DNA from: Candidatus Pelagibacter sp.
GTDB taxonomy: Bacteria; Pseudomonadota; Alphaproteobacteria; Pelagibacterales; Pelagibacteraceae
DNA length: 7,328 nt
Direction: 5' to 3'
NCBI GenBank assembly: GCA_016777545.1
Contig: JADHRH010000044.1
Span: forward strand, 1 to 7,328
Shown here: positions 1-6,869 of the stretch, piece after piece
Position numbering within the stretch: the stretch's first letter is position 1
Layout: every line of letters begins with the position of its first letter
Translations under genes and position numbers: made by a program
Notes under the pieces: model-generated
What the model was told of the DNA's origin: nothing
Seen by the model: only the letters and a program-made list of their open reading frames with translations
Databases searched by the model: none

Positions 1-1
1 A

Positions 2-1957
2 GATTTTGGTGTAAAAAAAGTTCATACCATTCATAGAAGAATGTTTATTATTGGTGCTGCTAAGATTATTGTATTTACTGGAATAATAGCTCGATTATTT
101 TCATTACAAATTACAGAGAATAAAAAATATTTAACTCTATCTGACAAAAATAGATTACGTGAATGGAAATTACCTCCAATTAGAGGTGAGTTTTTAGATT
201 ATTTTGAAAATGTTATTGCTGGTAATTTAAAAGTATATCAACTTCATGTTACTCCTGAGGAGGTAGAAGATTTTAAATATTTGATGGTAAGGTTAAAAGA
301 AATTTTAAATATTAGTAATAATGATTTTAAAAAAATAATAGACCAAAAAAATAAACAAAAACCTTGGGAAACTATAATCATTTCTAAAAATTTAACATGG
401 GAGCAGTTTACAAAAGTCAATTATTACTTGCACGATTTAGTAGGAGCCAAACCAGTTCTATCTGTATCACGAAACTATCCCTTTAGTGAAAGTTATACAC
501 ATGTCTTGGGCTATGTTAGTGAAGCGAGTGAAAAAGATATTCTAAATAATGAAATTATAAGAAGTACACATGTACCAGGTCTCAAAGTGGGAAAAAATGG
601 TTTAGAAAAAACTTTTGAAGATGAATTAATTGGTACGAATGGTATCCAAAGGTATGAAGTTAATGCCTATGGAAAAAGAATTAGCCAACTTGATCATACC
701 GATGGATTAAATGGCAAAACAATTAAACTGACAGTAGATACAGAAATTCAAAAGTTTTGTAATGAGCTTTTAAAAGGTGTAGCTGGCTCAATAAGTGTAA
801 TGGATATTTATACGGGTGATATAATTGCTATGCAGTCATCACCATCATTTGACCCTAATTTATTTCTTTTTGGAATTAATCAAGATGACTGGCAGTTAAT
901 TAGAAACAATCCATTAAAACCATTAGTTAATAAAACTTTATCTGGTTTGTATTCACCAGGCTCAACATTCAAACCAATGGTAGCTTTATCAGCACTAGAA
1001 AATAAAATTATTGATGAAAATTTCAAAGTTAACTGTACAGGAAAAATTGAAATGTATGGACAAACTTATCATTGTTGGAAAAAAAAAGGACATGGCATTG
1101 TAGATTTAAAGAGTGCAATGAAGCAGTCTTGTGATACATATTTTTATGAGATTGCGAGAAAACTTGGAGTAGATCGATTAAAAGAAACATCTATAAAATT
1201 TGGCCTTGGTGAAAAAGTTTTAAATGAAACATTTAGTATTGAGAAAAAAGGGTTAATTCCTGACACTAAATGGAAAAAAAATAATTTAGGAAAAGGTTGG
1301 GTTATAGGTGAAACATTAATCACAGGTATTGGACAGGGTTATACTCAAACAACACCTCTACAATTATGTCAAATGACAGCTCAGCTTGCAAATGGAGGAT
1401 TTAAGATCTATCCAAAAATAATAGTAGAAGAGAATAGCAAAACTGCAGATGAAATTAGATTCATAATGAATGAAAATAGAAAACAATTAAATAAAAAAGA
1501 CAGTGGATTAAAAGATACAACAGAAGAACTTTTAGGGTTTTTAGATAAAAAGGAACATGAAACTTTATTTAAAAGTTCTAAAAATATAAACTTAGTTCGT
1601 GAAGCGATATTTGCATCTACAAATGAAGTCAGAGGGACTTCTTACAATTCACGTATCGAAGATCCCAAATACCAATTTGCTGGAAAGACAGGAACATCAC
1701 AAGTTAAAAGAATAACTGAAGCTGAAAGAGAACTTGATTTAAGTACCTCTGAAATTCCATACAATGAGAGGGATCATGCTTTATATATAGCGTTTGGTCC
1801 ATATAAGAATCCAAGATACGCATTAAGTATTGTTATAGAGCATGGTGGATCAGGTAGTTCAGCTGCTGCACCGATTGCAAAAAAACTGTTTAAATTAATT
1901 ATAGATAGACATGAGCTAAGAGAGAAACAAACTAAACAAAATGATTTAAAAATATAA
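2..1957 (+). CDS. mrdA: Penicillin-binding protein 2 (peptidoglycan D,D-transpeptidase), 5' partial
   Basis: Class B penicillin-binding protein that cross-links peptidoglycan during cell elongation, anchored in the inner membrane with its catalytic domain in the periplasm, partner of RodA. Numbering from the ATG at 41, one membrane segment lies at about residues 2-22. The pedestal region follows, with RNYP at 144-147 and GKNGLE at 184-189. The transpeptidase motifs are S308-T-F-K311 (nucleophile Ser308), S363-C-D365 (the PBP2 form of SxN) and K549-T-G551. The frame stays open to the left edge and reads DFGVKKVHTIHRR before Met1. Alphaproteobacterial PBP2s carry a similar basic RR stretch ahead of the membrane helix, so the real start is probably outside the window and ATG 41 is internal. 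A Lys/Glu-rich segment at about 461-525 lies ahead of the KTG motif. The usual RGxIxDRNG pedestal motif is degenerate (RGEFLDYFEN, 49-58). The function call is secure. Confidence 0.96.
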   Translation, partial: DFGVKKVHTIHRRMFIIGAAKIIVFTGIIARLFSLQITENKKYLTLSDKNRLREWKLPPIRGEFLDYFENVIAGNLKVYQLHVTPEEVEDFKYLMVRLKEILNISNNDFKKIIDQKNKQKPWETIIISKNLTWEQFTKVNYYLHDLVGAKPVLSVSRNYPFSESYTHVLGYVSEASEKDILNNEIIRSTHVPGLKVGKNGLEKTFEDELIGTNGIQRYEVNAYGKRISQLDHTDGLNGKTIKLTVDTEIQKFCNELLKGVAGSISVMDIYTGDIIAMQSSPSFDPNLFLFGINQDDWQLIRNNPLKPLVNKTLSGLYSPGSTFKPMVALSALENKIIDENFKVNCTGKIEMYGQTYHCWKKKGHGIVDLKSAMKQSCDTYFYEIARKLGVDRLKETSIKFGLGEKVLNETFSIEKKGLIPDTKWKKNNLGKGWVIGETLITGIGQGYTQTTPLQLCQMTAQLANGGFKIYPKIIVEENSKTADEIRFIMNENRKQLNKKDSGLKDTTEELLGFLDKKEHETLFKSSKNINLVREAIFASTNEVRGTSYNSRIEDPKYQFAGKTGTSQVKRITEAERELDLSTSEIPYNERDHALYIAFGPYKNPRYALSIVIEHGGSGSSAAAPIAKKLFKLIIDRHELREKQTKQNDLKI

Positions 1958-3079
1958 ATGCAATACAATTCATTTAATACACAACCCACTTTTTTTCAAA
2001 AATTAAGAAATTTTGATTACATTTTGTTAATTTGTATTTTATTGCTTGGGTTAATTAGTGCTTTGTCCATGTACTCAACCGATGGGGGGCAAATCTTATT
2101 TCATAGCAAAAGTCATATTTCAAAATTTTTAATTTTTTTCACAATGATGATTTTTATGTCATTTTTTAATATTAAATTTTGGCATTACTTTGCTTACTTT
2201 TTTTATATTGTAGTTTTATTTTTTCTAGTCTGGGCTTCCTTGTATGGCATTAAAGCTTCAGGATCACAAAGATGGATCAATTTATATTTTATTAATTTAC
2301 AGCCATCTGAATTAATGAAAATTGCAATAATAGTATGCCTTGCTAAATATTATCACCGTATACAATTGAATAAAGTTAATAGTTTTCAAGTTATGTTTGT
2401 TGCTTTGGTAATTTTAATTTTACCAATCATGCTTGTTATTACTCAACCTGATTTGGGAACTTCAATTTTAATTGCTTTAAGTGGATTAGTTGTCATATGG
2501 CTTGCAGGAATTAATATTAAATATTTTGTTTATTCATTTATAACTTTATTAATTTCAATGCCTTTTGCCATTGCTTTTTTACAACCTTATCAAAAGCTTA
2601 GAATTTTGACTTTTCTTAATCCAGATAGGGATCCTCTAGGTGCAGGTTACCAAATTATTCAATCTAAAATAGCAGTTGGATCAGGAGGTTTAACTGGCAA
2701 AGGTTTTTTAAAAGGCACTCAAAGTTATTTAGAATTTTTACCGGAAAAACATACAGATTTCATTTTCACTTTATTTGCTGAGGAGAAAGGTTTTTTAGGT
2801 TCTCTAGTTTTATTGTTAATTTATATAATCATTATTTATAGAGTATTAAGAATTGGTGCAATCTCGAGGAGTTATTTTGCTAAACTTTTTTGCTACGGCT
2901 ATGGGTCTGCAATATTTTTTTATGTAACAGTAAATATGTCAATGGTTTTAGGTTTACTGCCTATCGTTGGATCTCCCCTGCCAATTATGTCATATGGAGG
3001 GTCTTCAATGCTTGCAACCATGATTGGATTTGCAATTGTTATGAGTGCTAAAATTAATCATAAACAGCTAATAGCGTAA
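1958..3079 (+). CDS. rodA: RodA, SEDS-family peptidoglycan glycosyltransferase
   Basis: Polytopic inner-membrane enzyme that polymerises lipid II into glycan strands for lateral wall growth, working with PBP2 encoded just upstream. The 373 residues match the family's usual length and are mostly hydrophobic, consistent with about ten membrane helices. Family signatures appear in order: GSQRWI at 102-107, LQPSE at 114-118, QPDLGTS at 163-169, LPEKHTDF ending near 268, and GSPLPIMSYGGSS at 338-350. Asp267 in HTDF is probably the essential SEDS aspartate; that assignment comes from family knowledge. RodA is preferred to FtsW because it sits directly behind mrdA. The ATG follows the mrdA TAA with no intervening base and in the same frame. 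No Shine-Dalgarno is visible inside the end of mrdA, so translation is probably coupled to mrdA. Confidence 0.95.
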   Translation: MQYNSFNTQPTFFQKLRNFDYILLICILLLGLISALSMYSTDGGQILFHSKSHISKFLIFFTMMIFMSFFNIKFWHYFAYFFYIVVLFFLVWASLYGIKASGSQRWINLYFINLQPSELMKIAIIVCLAKYYHRIQLNKVNSFQVMFVALVILILPIMLVITQPDLGTSILIALSGLVVIWLAGINIKYFVYSFITLLISMPFAIAFLQPYQKLRILTFLNPDRDPLGAGYQIIQSKIAVGSGGLTGKGFLKGTQSYLEFLPEKHTDFIFTLFAEEKGFLGSLVLLLIYIIIIYRVLRIGAISRSYFAKLFCYGYGSAIFFYVTVNMSMVLGLLPIVGSPLPIMSYGGSSMLATMIGFAIVMSAKINHKQLIA

Positions 3080-3096
3080 GTATTTTAATGTTTTAC

Positions 3097-3111
3097 TTGT
3101 CGAATTTGTCG
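3097..3111. repeat. Tandem TTGTCG pair in the rodA/dadA-like gap
   Basis: The 68-base gap after rodA contains TTGTCG at 3097-3102 and again at 3106-3111, nine bases apart and followed by CGA, which makes a TCGCGA palindrome. AT-rich TATTTA (3118) and TATATA (3135) stretches lie downstream, before the next start codon. The arrangement could be promoter/operator sequence for the following operon. Spacings to possible -10 boxes (15 or 23 bases) do not fit a standard sigma-70 promoter well. No Rho-independent terminator is visible in the gap, so read-through from rodA is also possible. Confidence 0.25.
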
Positions 3112-3147
3112 CGAGAATATTTAATTTTAAGAATTATATAAAGTGTC

Positions 3148-4389
3148 ATGGAAAAAAATTTAAAAATTGGAATTGTTGGTGCTGGTATACAAGGTATTTC
3201 GAATGCTTTATTTTTACAAAAAAAAGGTTTTAGTGTAACAATTTTTGATAGAGATGAACCAGGAAGTCCTGCTGCATCCTACGGTAATGCAGGTCACTTT
3301 TCTCCATATGCATCTGTTCCTATAAATAGACCTGATGTATTAACTGATGTCCCTGCAATGCTTTTAAGTTCTACAGGTCCACTTGCTTTAAAATGGAACT
3401 ATGTTCCAAAAATGATGCCTTGGTTTTTACAATTTATAAGAAACTGTACTACAAAAAGAATGATGCATACTGCTAAAAACATGCATCAAATTTTAGATTT
3501 AGCCTTACCTGCTTATGATGAATTATTTGATGAAGTAGAGCTTGGAGGATTGGTTGAAAAAAAAGGTATCTTATATATTTGGAACGATCAAAGTTTAAAA
3601 AGCAGAGAACTAGAGATTAAAGTTAGAAATGAACTGGGGGTTGATCAACAAGTAATTACTCCAAAAGAAATTCATGACTTAGAACCGAATATAAAACCTA
3701 TCTATCATGGAGGTGTTTATTATCAATATGGCAGACATGCGAGAAACCCTAAGAAAATTCTTTTAAAACTTTATGATCTTTTTTTGAAAAAGGGGGGTAA
3801 GTTTTTAAAAATGAATATTAAAGACATAAATTTTAATGATGAAAAGCCAGTTATAAAAGCTGAAACGCAAAGCTTTTTATTTGATAAAATTGTTATTGCC
3901 TGTGGTTCATTTTCAAAAAAATTAACAGATAATTTAGATGAAAAAATACCTCTAGATACTGAAAGAGGGTATCATGTGCATTTTAAAAATTGCGATCATC
4001 TTTTAAGTAGACCCGTAATTTTCCAAAATAGAGGATTTGGTATTACACCGATGGAACAGGGACTTAGAGTTGTAGGTACGGTTGAATTTGGTGGATTAGA
4101 CAACCCATTATCAAAATCAAGAGTTAAAAATTTAATTAATAATGCAAAATACATGATGGGTGATTTACCCGAACATGAAGATGAGTGGCTTGGTTTTAGA
4201 CCTACATTACCAGACTACTTGCCTGTAATAGGACCTTCAAAAAAATATAAAAATGTTTTTTATTGCTTTGGTCATCATCATTTAGGATGGACATTAGGAC
4301 CTATTTCAGGGAAAATAATCTCTGGAATGATTGCTGAAGAAAATACAAACTTAGATTTAAAGCCATATAGCTCTCTTAGGTTTAGCTAA
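3148..4389 (+). CDS. FAD-dependent D-amino acid dehydrogenase-like oxidoreductase (DadA family)
   Basis: Member of the DAO/DadA flavoprotein family, whose best-known members oxidise D-amino acids to 2-oxo acids plus ammonia and pass electrons to the respiratory chain at the inner membrane. The N-terminus has a Rossmann dinucleotide-binding motif, G11-A-G-I-Q-G16. An acidic residue (D34, in FDRD) ends the second strand and would hold the FAD ribose. SYGNAGHFSP at 44-53 matches the conserved DadA segment. The C-terminal FAD/substrate region has GFRPTLPDYLPVIG (349-362) and GHHHLGWTLGP (375-385). The length of 413 residues is normal for DadA. Relatives in this family act on D-alanine, broad D-amino acids, D-hydroxyproline or other N-substituted acids, so the exact substrate is open and no symbol is given. 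It is the first gene of a tight four-gene run. No strong ribosome binding site is seen before the ATG. Confidence 0.88.
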   Translation: MEKNLKIGIVGAGIQGISNALFLQKKGFSVTIFDRDEPGSPAASYGNAGHFSPYASVPINRPDVLTDVPAMLLSSTGPLALKWNYVPKMMPWFLQFIRNCTTKRMMHTAKNMHQILDLALPAYDELFDEVELGGLVEKKGILYIWNDQSLKSRELEIKVRNELGVDQQVITPKEIHDLEPNIKPIYHGGVYYQYGRHARNPKKILLKLYDLFLKKGGKFLKMNIKDINFNDEKPVIKAETQSFLFDKIVIACGSFSKKLTDNLDEKIPLDTERGYHVHFKNCDHLLSRPVIFQNRGFGITPMEQGLRVVGTVEFGGLDNPLSKSRVKNLINNAKYMMGDLPEHEDEWLGFRPTLPDYLPVIGPSKKYKNVFYCFGHHHLGWTLGPISGKIISGMIAEENTNLDLKPYSSLRFS

Positions 4390-4392
4390 GTG
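4376..4392 (+). promoter_or_regulatory. Ribosome binding site and GTG start of the EamA transporter gene
   Basis: TTAGG at 4376-4380 lies nine bases before the GTG at 4390, and the GTG directly follows the TAA that ends the dehydrogenase gene. No in-frame ATG occurs before the first membrane helix (starting around residue 8), so the GTG is the only start that keeps the full transporter fold. Confidence 0.5.
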
Positions 4393-5289
4393 ATAAATAA
4401 AAATAATGTTGCTTATATTTTTTTATTTTTAGCAGCTTTATTTTGGTCAGGAAATTTTTTAGTTGGAAAATTTGCTAGTCAATATCAAGTACCTCCATTT
4501 TCATTAAATTTTTATAGATGGCTTTTTGCTTGGTTGATCTTAGCTCCATTTACAATTCAAGAACTATTTAACAAAAGAAGTTATATTTTAGAAAATTATA
4601 AATATTACACAATTCTTGGAATAACGAGCGTCACTATCTTTAATTCAATTGTCTATTATTCTTTAAACTTTACGCAAGTAATCAGTGGAGTGTTGATGAT
4701 ATCAACAATACCAGTGATGATCATTTTCATTTCTTCAATTTTAAAAATTGAAAAAACTAATACTTTTCAAATAATGGGCGTTACATGTTCTTTTATTGGA
4801 GTTGTTTTAATTATAACCAAAGCAAATCTTGGAATATTAATGAATTTAGACTTTAACAAGGGTGACATCACGATGGTTTTTGGAATGCTTTCTTGGGCTA
4901 CTTATTCAGCTCTTTTAAAGAAAAAAAAACACGAACTATCTCAACTAGGTTTACTAGAAGTAGTAATTTCATTTGGCTTTATTTTTTTAATACCAATTTA
5001 CTTTATAGAGTATCAAATGGGCTTTAGAATTGTTTTAAATCAAAACTTTTACATGATTTTATTTTATGTAGTTCTATTTCCAGGTCTTGCTTCTTTTATT
5101 TTTTGGATAAAGGGAGTTGCTTTAATTGGTGCTAACAGAGCAGGTGTTTTTTTACATATGATGCCTATTTTAAGTGCAATTATGGCAATGATTATTTTTA
5201 ATGAAAAATTTATGTTTTATCATATGTTGGGCGCAATATTTATTTTAACAGGAATTCTTTTATCAAACAGAAAGATTAAAAATGCTTAA
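4390..5289 (+). CDS. EamA/DMT-superfamily membrane transporter
   Basis: Inner-membrane transporter of the drug/metabolite transporter superfamily. Many characterised members move amino acids or related metabolites, often outward; the substrate here cannot be predicted. The 299 residues are almost entirely hydrophobic and fit the family's ten-helix plan of two EamA repeats. The first repeat covers about residues 8-143, with WSGNFLVGK at 19-27 and FYRW at 41-44. The second covers about 158-295 and begins GDITMVFGMLSWATYSALLKKK. The start is a GTG abutting the upstream stop. The gene is in the same reading frame as the dehydrogenase gene, with only one TAA between them. The 3' end overlaps the next gene by 8 bases, which implies co-translation with both neighbours. 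This context suggests, without proving, that it moves a substrate or product of the flanking dehydrogenases. Confidence 0.9.
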   Translation: MINKNNVAYIFLFLAALFWSGNFLVGKFASQYQVPPFSLNFYRWLFAWLILAPFTIQELFNKRSYILENYKYYTILGITSVTIFNSIVYYSLNFTQVISGVLMISTIPVMIIFISSILKIEKTNTFQIMGVTCSFIGVVLIITKANLGILMNLDFNKGDITMVFGMLSWATYSALLKKKKHELSQLGLLEVVISFGFIFLIPIYFIEYQMGFRIVLNQNFYMILFYVVLFPGLASFIFWIKGVALIGANRAGVFLHMMPILSAIMAMIIFNEKFMFYHMLGAIFILTGILLSNRKIKNA

Positions 5290-6232
5290 AGTTGCTATCT
5301 TAGATGATTACCAAAACGTGTCTCACGAATTTGTTGATTTAAAAAAATTATCTGGCAAATATGAATTTAAAATATTCAGTGAACCCTTTGAAGATGAAGC
5401 AGATGCCATAGAGCAATTATCAGACTTTGAAGCATTATTGATAATGAGAGAGCGAACTCCTATTACTAAAAATTTAATCGATAATTTAAATGACCTTAAA
5501 TATATCATTACCAGTGGTTCAAGAAATAAAGCAATAGACTTAGCTGCTGCTAAAAAGAGAAAAATTACTGTGTGTGGTACTGACATTGATTTTGCAGGCA
5601 CAACAGAATTAACCTGGGGTTTAATCTTAGGGTTAGCTAGAAATTTTAAAGAAGAAATTGACAACATGTACCAAGGTTACTGGCAAACCACTATTGGGTT
5701 TGAGCTTAAAGGAAAGATTTTGGGGTTAGTTGGACTTGGAAGAGTTGGTTCACAAGTTGCTAAAATTGCTAAAGCTTTTGGCATGGAAGTTATGGCTTGG
5801 AGTGAAAATTTAAACTTGGATACCTGTAAAGAACTTGGTGTCCTTCCATGCAGTAAAGAAGATCTATTTCAAAATTCTGATTTTTTATCGATCCATGTGC
5901 AAGGTGGAGAAAGATATAAAGAGTTAATAAAACTAAAAGAATTAGACTCAATGAAAAAAACTGCTTTTTTAATTAATACATCTAGAGGATCAATTATTAA
6001 TGAAGATGATTTAATTATAGCATTATCAACCAATGTTATTGCTGGAGCAGGACTTGATGTTTATGAAAAAGAACCTCTGCCAGAAGGTAACAAACTAAGA
6101 TTTTTACCAAATGCATTGTTGATGCCACATGTTGGCTATGTAACAGCAGAAAATTATAGTATATTTTATACACAGATGATTGAAGGATTAGAGGCATGTG
6201 TTGCAGGTAAACCCTTAAGAGTATTAGAATAA
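5282..6232 (+). CDS. D-2-hydroxyacid dehydrogenase family protein, NAD(P)-dependent
   Basis: Cytoplasmic oxidoreductase of the D-isomer-specific 2-hydroxyacid dehydrogenase family (relatives include phosphoglycerate, glycerate and D-lactate dehydrogenases), interconverting a 2-oxo acid and a D-2-hydroxy acid. The N-terminal catalytic half opens VAILDDYQN. The nucleotide-binding motif is G151-L-G-R-V-G156. The family's catalytic triad is present: R235 in NTSRG, E264 in DVYEKEP and H283 in MPHVGY. The second strand ends AWSEN instead of the Asp that typically marks NAD preference, so NAD versus NADP is unclear. The 316 residues are normal for the family. The substrate is not identifiable. It is not a typical SerA, since the C-terminal ACT domain is absent. 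Its ATG overlaps the transporter gene by 8 bases, with a weak AGAAAG at 5269-5274 as possible ribosome binding site. A three-base gap leads to msrB. Confidence 0.9.
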   Translation: MLKVAILDDYQNVSHEFVDLKKLSGKYEFKIFSEPFEDEADAIEQLSDFEALLIMRERTPITKNLIDNLNDLKYIITSGSRNKAIDLAAAKKRKITVCGTDIDFAGTTELTWGLILGLARNFKEEIDNMYQGYWQTTIGFELKGKILGLVGLGRVGSQVAKIAKAFGMEVMAWSENLNLDTCKELGVLPCSKEDLFQNSDFLSIHVQGGERYKELIKLKELDSMKKTAFLINTSRGSIINEDDLIIALSTNVIAGAGLDVYEKEPLPEGNKLRFLPNALLMPHVGYVTAENYSIFYTQMIEGLEACVAGKPLRVLE

Positions 6233-6235
6233 ACC

Positions 6236-6610
6236 ATGACAAAAAAAATTAACAAAGACCTTACAGCTGAACAAAAATTAATTTTATTTGAAGATGGTAC
6301 AGAAGCGCCTGGTACAAGTGAATTAAATCACGAGAAGAGAGAAGGAAGCTATCACTGTGCTAATTGTGGTGAAAAATTATTTGACTCAAATGCCAAATAT
6401 GAAAGTGGTTCAGGCTGGCCATCGTTTTATCAATCACTACCTGATGCATTTGAAACTAAAACAGATACTTTATTAGGGTACGAGAGAGTAGAATATCATT
6501 GTAAGAAATGTGGTGGTCATCATGGTCATATCTTTGAAGATGGGCCTAAACCAACTGGTAAAAGATATTGTAATAATGGTGTTTGTCTGACTTTTAAACC
6601 TAAAAACTAG
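6236..6610 (+). CDS. msrB: Peptide-methionine (R)-S-oxide reductase MsrB
   Basis: Repairs oxidised proteins by reducing the R form of methionine sulfoxide, drawing electrons from thioredoxin or a similar thiol donor; probably cytoplasmic, as no signal peptide is present. The fold signatures are complete in 124 residues. Zinc ligands are C41-A-N-C44 and C89-K-K-C92, followed by GSGWPSF at 58-64, HHGHIFEDGP at 95-104 and RYC112NNG, with Cys112 as the catalytic nucleophile. The position often holding the resolving cysteine (SGCGWPSF in two-cysteine enzymes) is Ser59 here. An extra Cys117 lies five residues after the nucleophile, where Ser or Ala is common. Recycling may therefore use Cys117 or direct reduction; this is inference. 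It is the last gene of the + strand run, three bases after the hydroxyacid dehydrogenase gene, and ends one base from the converging glutaredoxin gene. Confidence 0.95.
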   Translation: MTKKINKDLTAEQKLILFEDGTEAPGTSELNHEKREGSYHCANCGEKLFDSNAKYESGSGWPSFYQSLPDAFETKTDTLLGYERVEYHCKKCGGHHGHIFEDGPKPTGKRYCNNGVCLTFKPKN

Positions 6611-6611
6611 T

Positions 6612-6866
6612 TTATTTTAAAAGTTCTAGTAATTTATTTTCTTTTTCAAGAGCTCTAACATCATCGTAACCACCAATATGATTATCATCAAAAAAGATTT
6701 GTGGAATAGTTCTTTTTCCATTAGCTTTAGTAATCATTTCATCCATGGCACCATCTACTGTTGCAATGTTAATTTCTTTATATTCAACGTTGTTTCTAGC
6801 TAATAATCTTTTTGCTGCATCACAAAAATTACAAAGTGGACCTGTATAAATAGTTACATTTTTCAT
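6612..6866 (-). CDS. grxC: Glutaredoxin (GrxC type, CNFC active site)
   Basis: Small cytoplasmic thiol-disulfide oxidoreductase that uses glutathione to reduce protein disulfides and mixed disulfides. The 84-residue length fits a class I glutaredoxin. Visible landmarks are the first strand VTIYTG, the dithiol C12-N-F-C15, the cis-proline T53-I-P55 that contacts glutathione, and I64-G-G-Y-D-D69 for the glutathione carboxylate. The classic dithiol active site is CPYC; here Pro is Asn and Tyr is Phe, which should alter the redox potential or reactivity but keeps both cysteines. It is the second gene of a minus-strand pair, three bases after the TIGR03643-family gene, with no obvious Shine-Dalgarno, so translation is likely coupled. 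Its stop codon is one base from that of msrB on the other strand. The symbol follows the closest family resemblance. Confidence 0.92.
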   Translation of the reverse strand: MKNVTIYTGPLCNFCDAAKRLLARNNVEYKEINIATVDGAMDEMITKANGKRTIPQIFFDDNHIGGYDDVRALEKENKLLELLK

Positions 6867-6869
6867 ATT

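Noticed and set aside
1774..1989. Minus-strand open frame opposite the end of mrdA and the start of rodA
   Set aside because: It lies antisense to conserved PBP2 sequence including the C-terminal transpeptidase region, has no ribosome binding site and resembles no family.
5323..5667. Minus-strand 114-codon open frame inside the hydroxyacid dehydrogenase gene
   Set aside because: It is antisense to a well-supported catalytic domain, its composition mirrors the + strand codons, and no family is recognisable.
6036..6242. Minus-strand open frame opposite the 3' end of the hydroxyacid dehydrogenase gene
   Set aside because: It is a shadow of the conserved DVYEKEP/MPHVGY region on the other strand and has no supporting signals.
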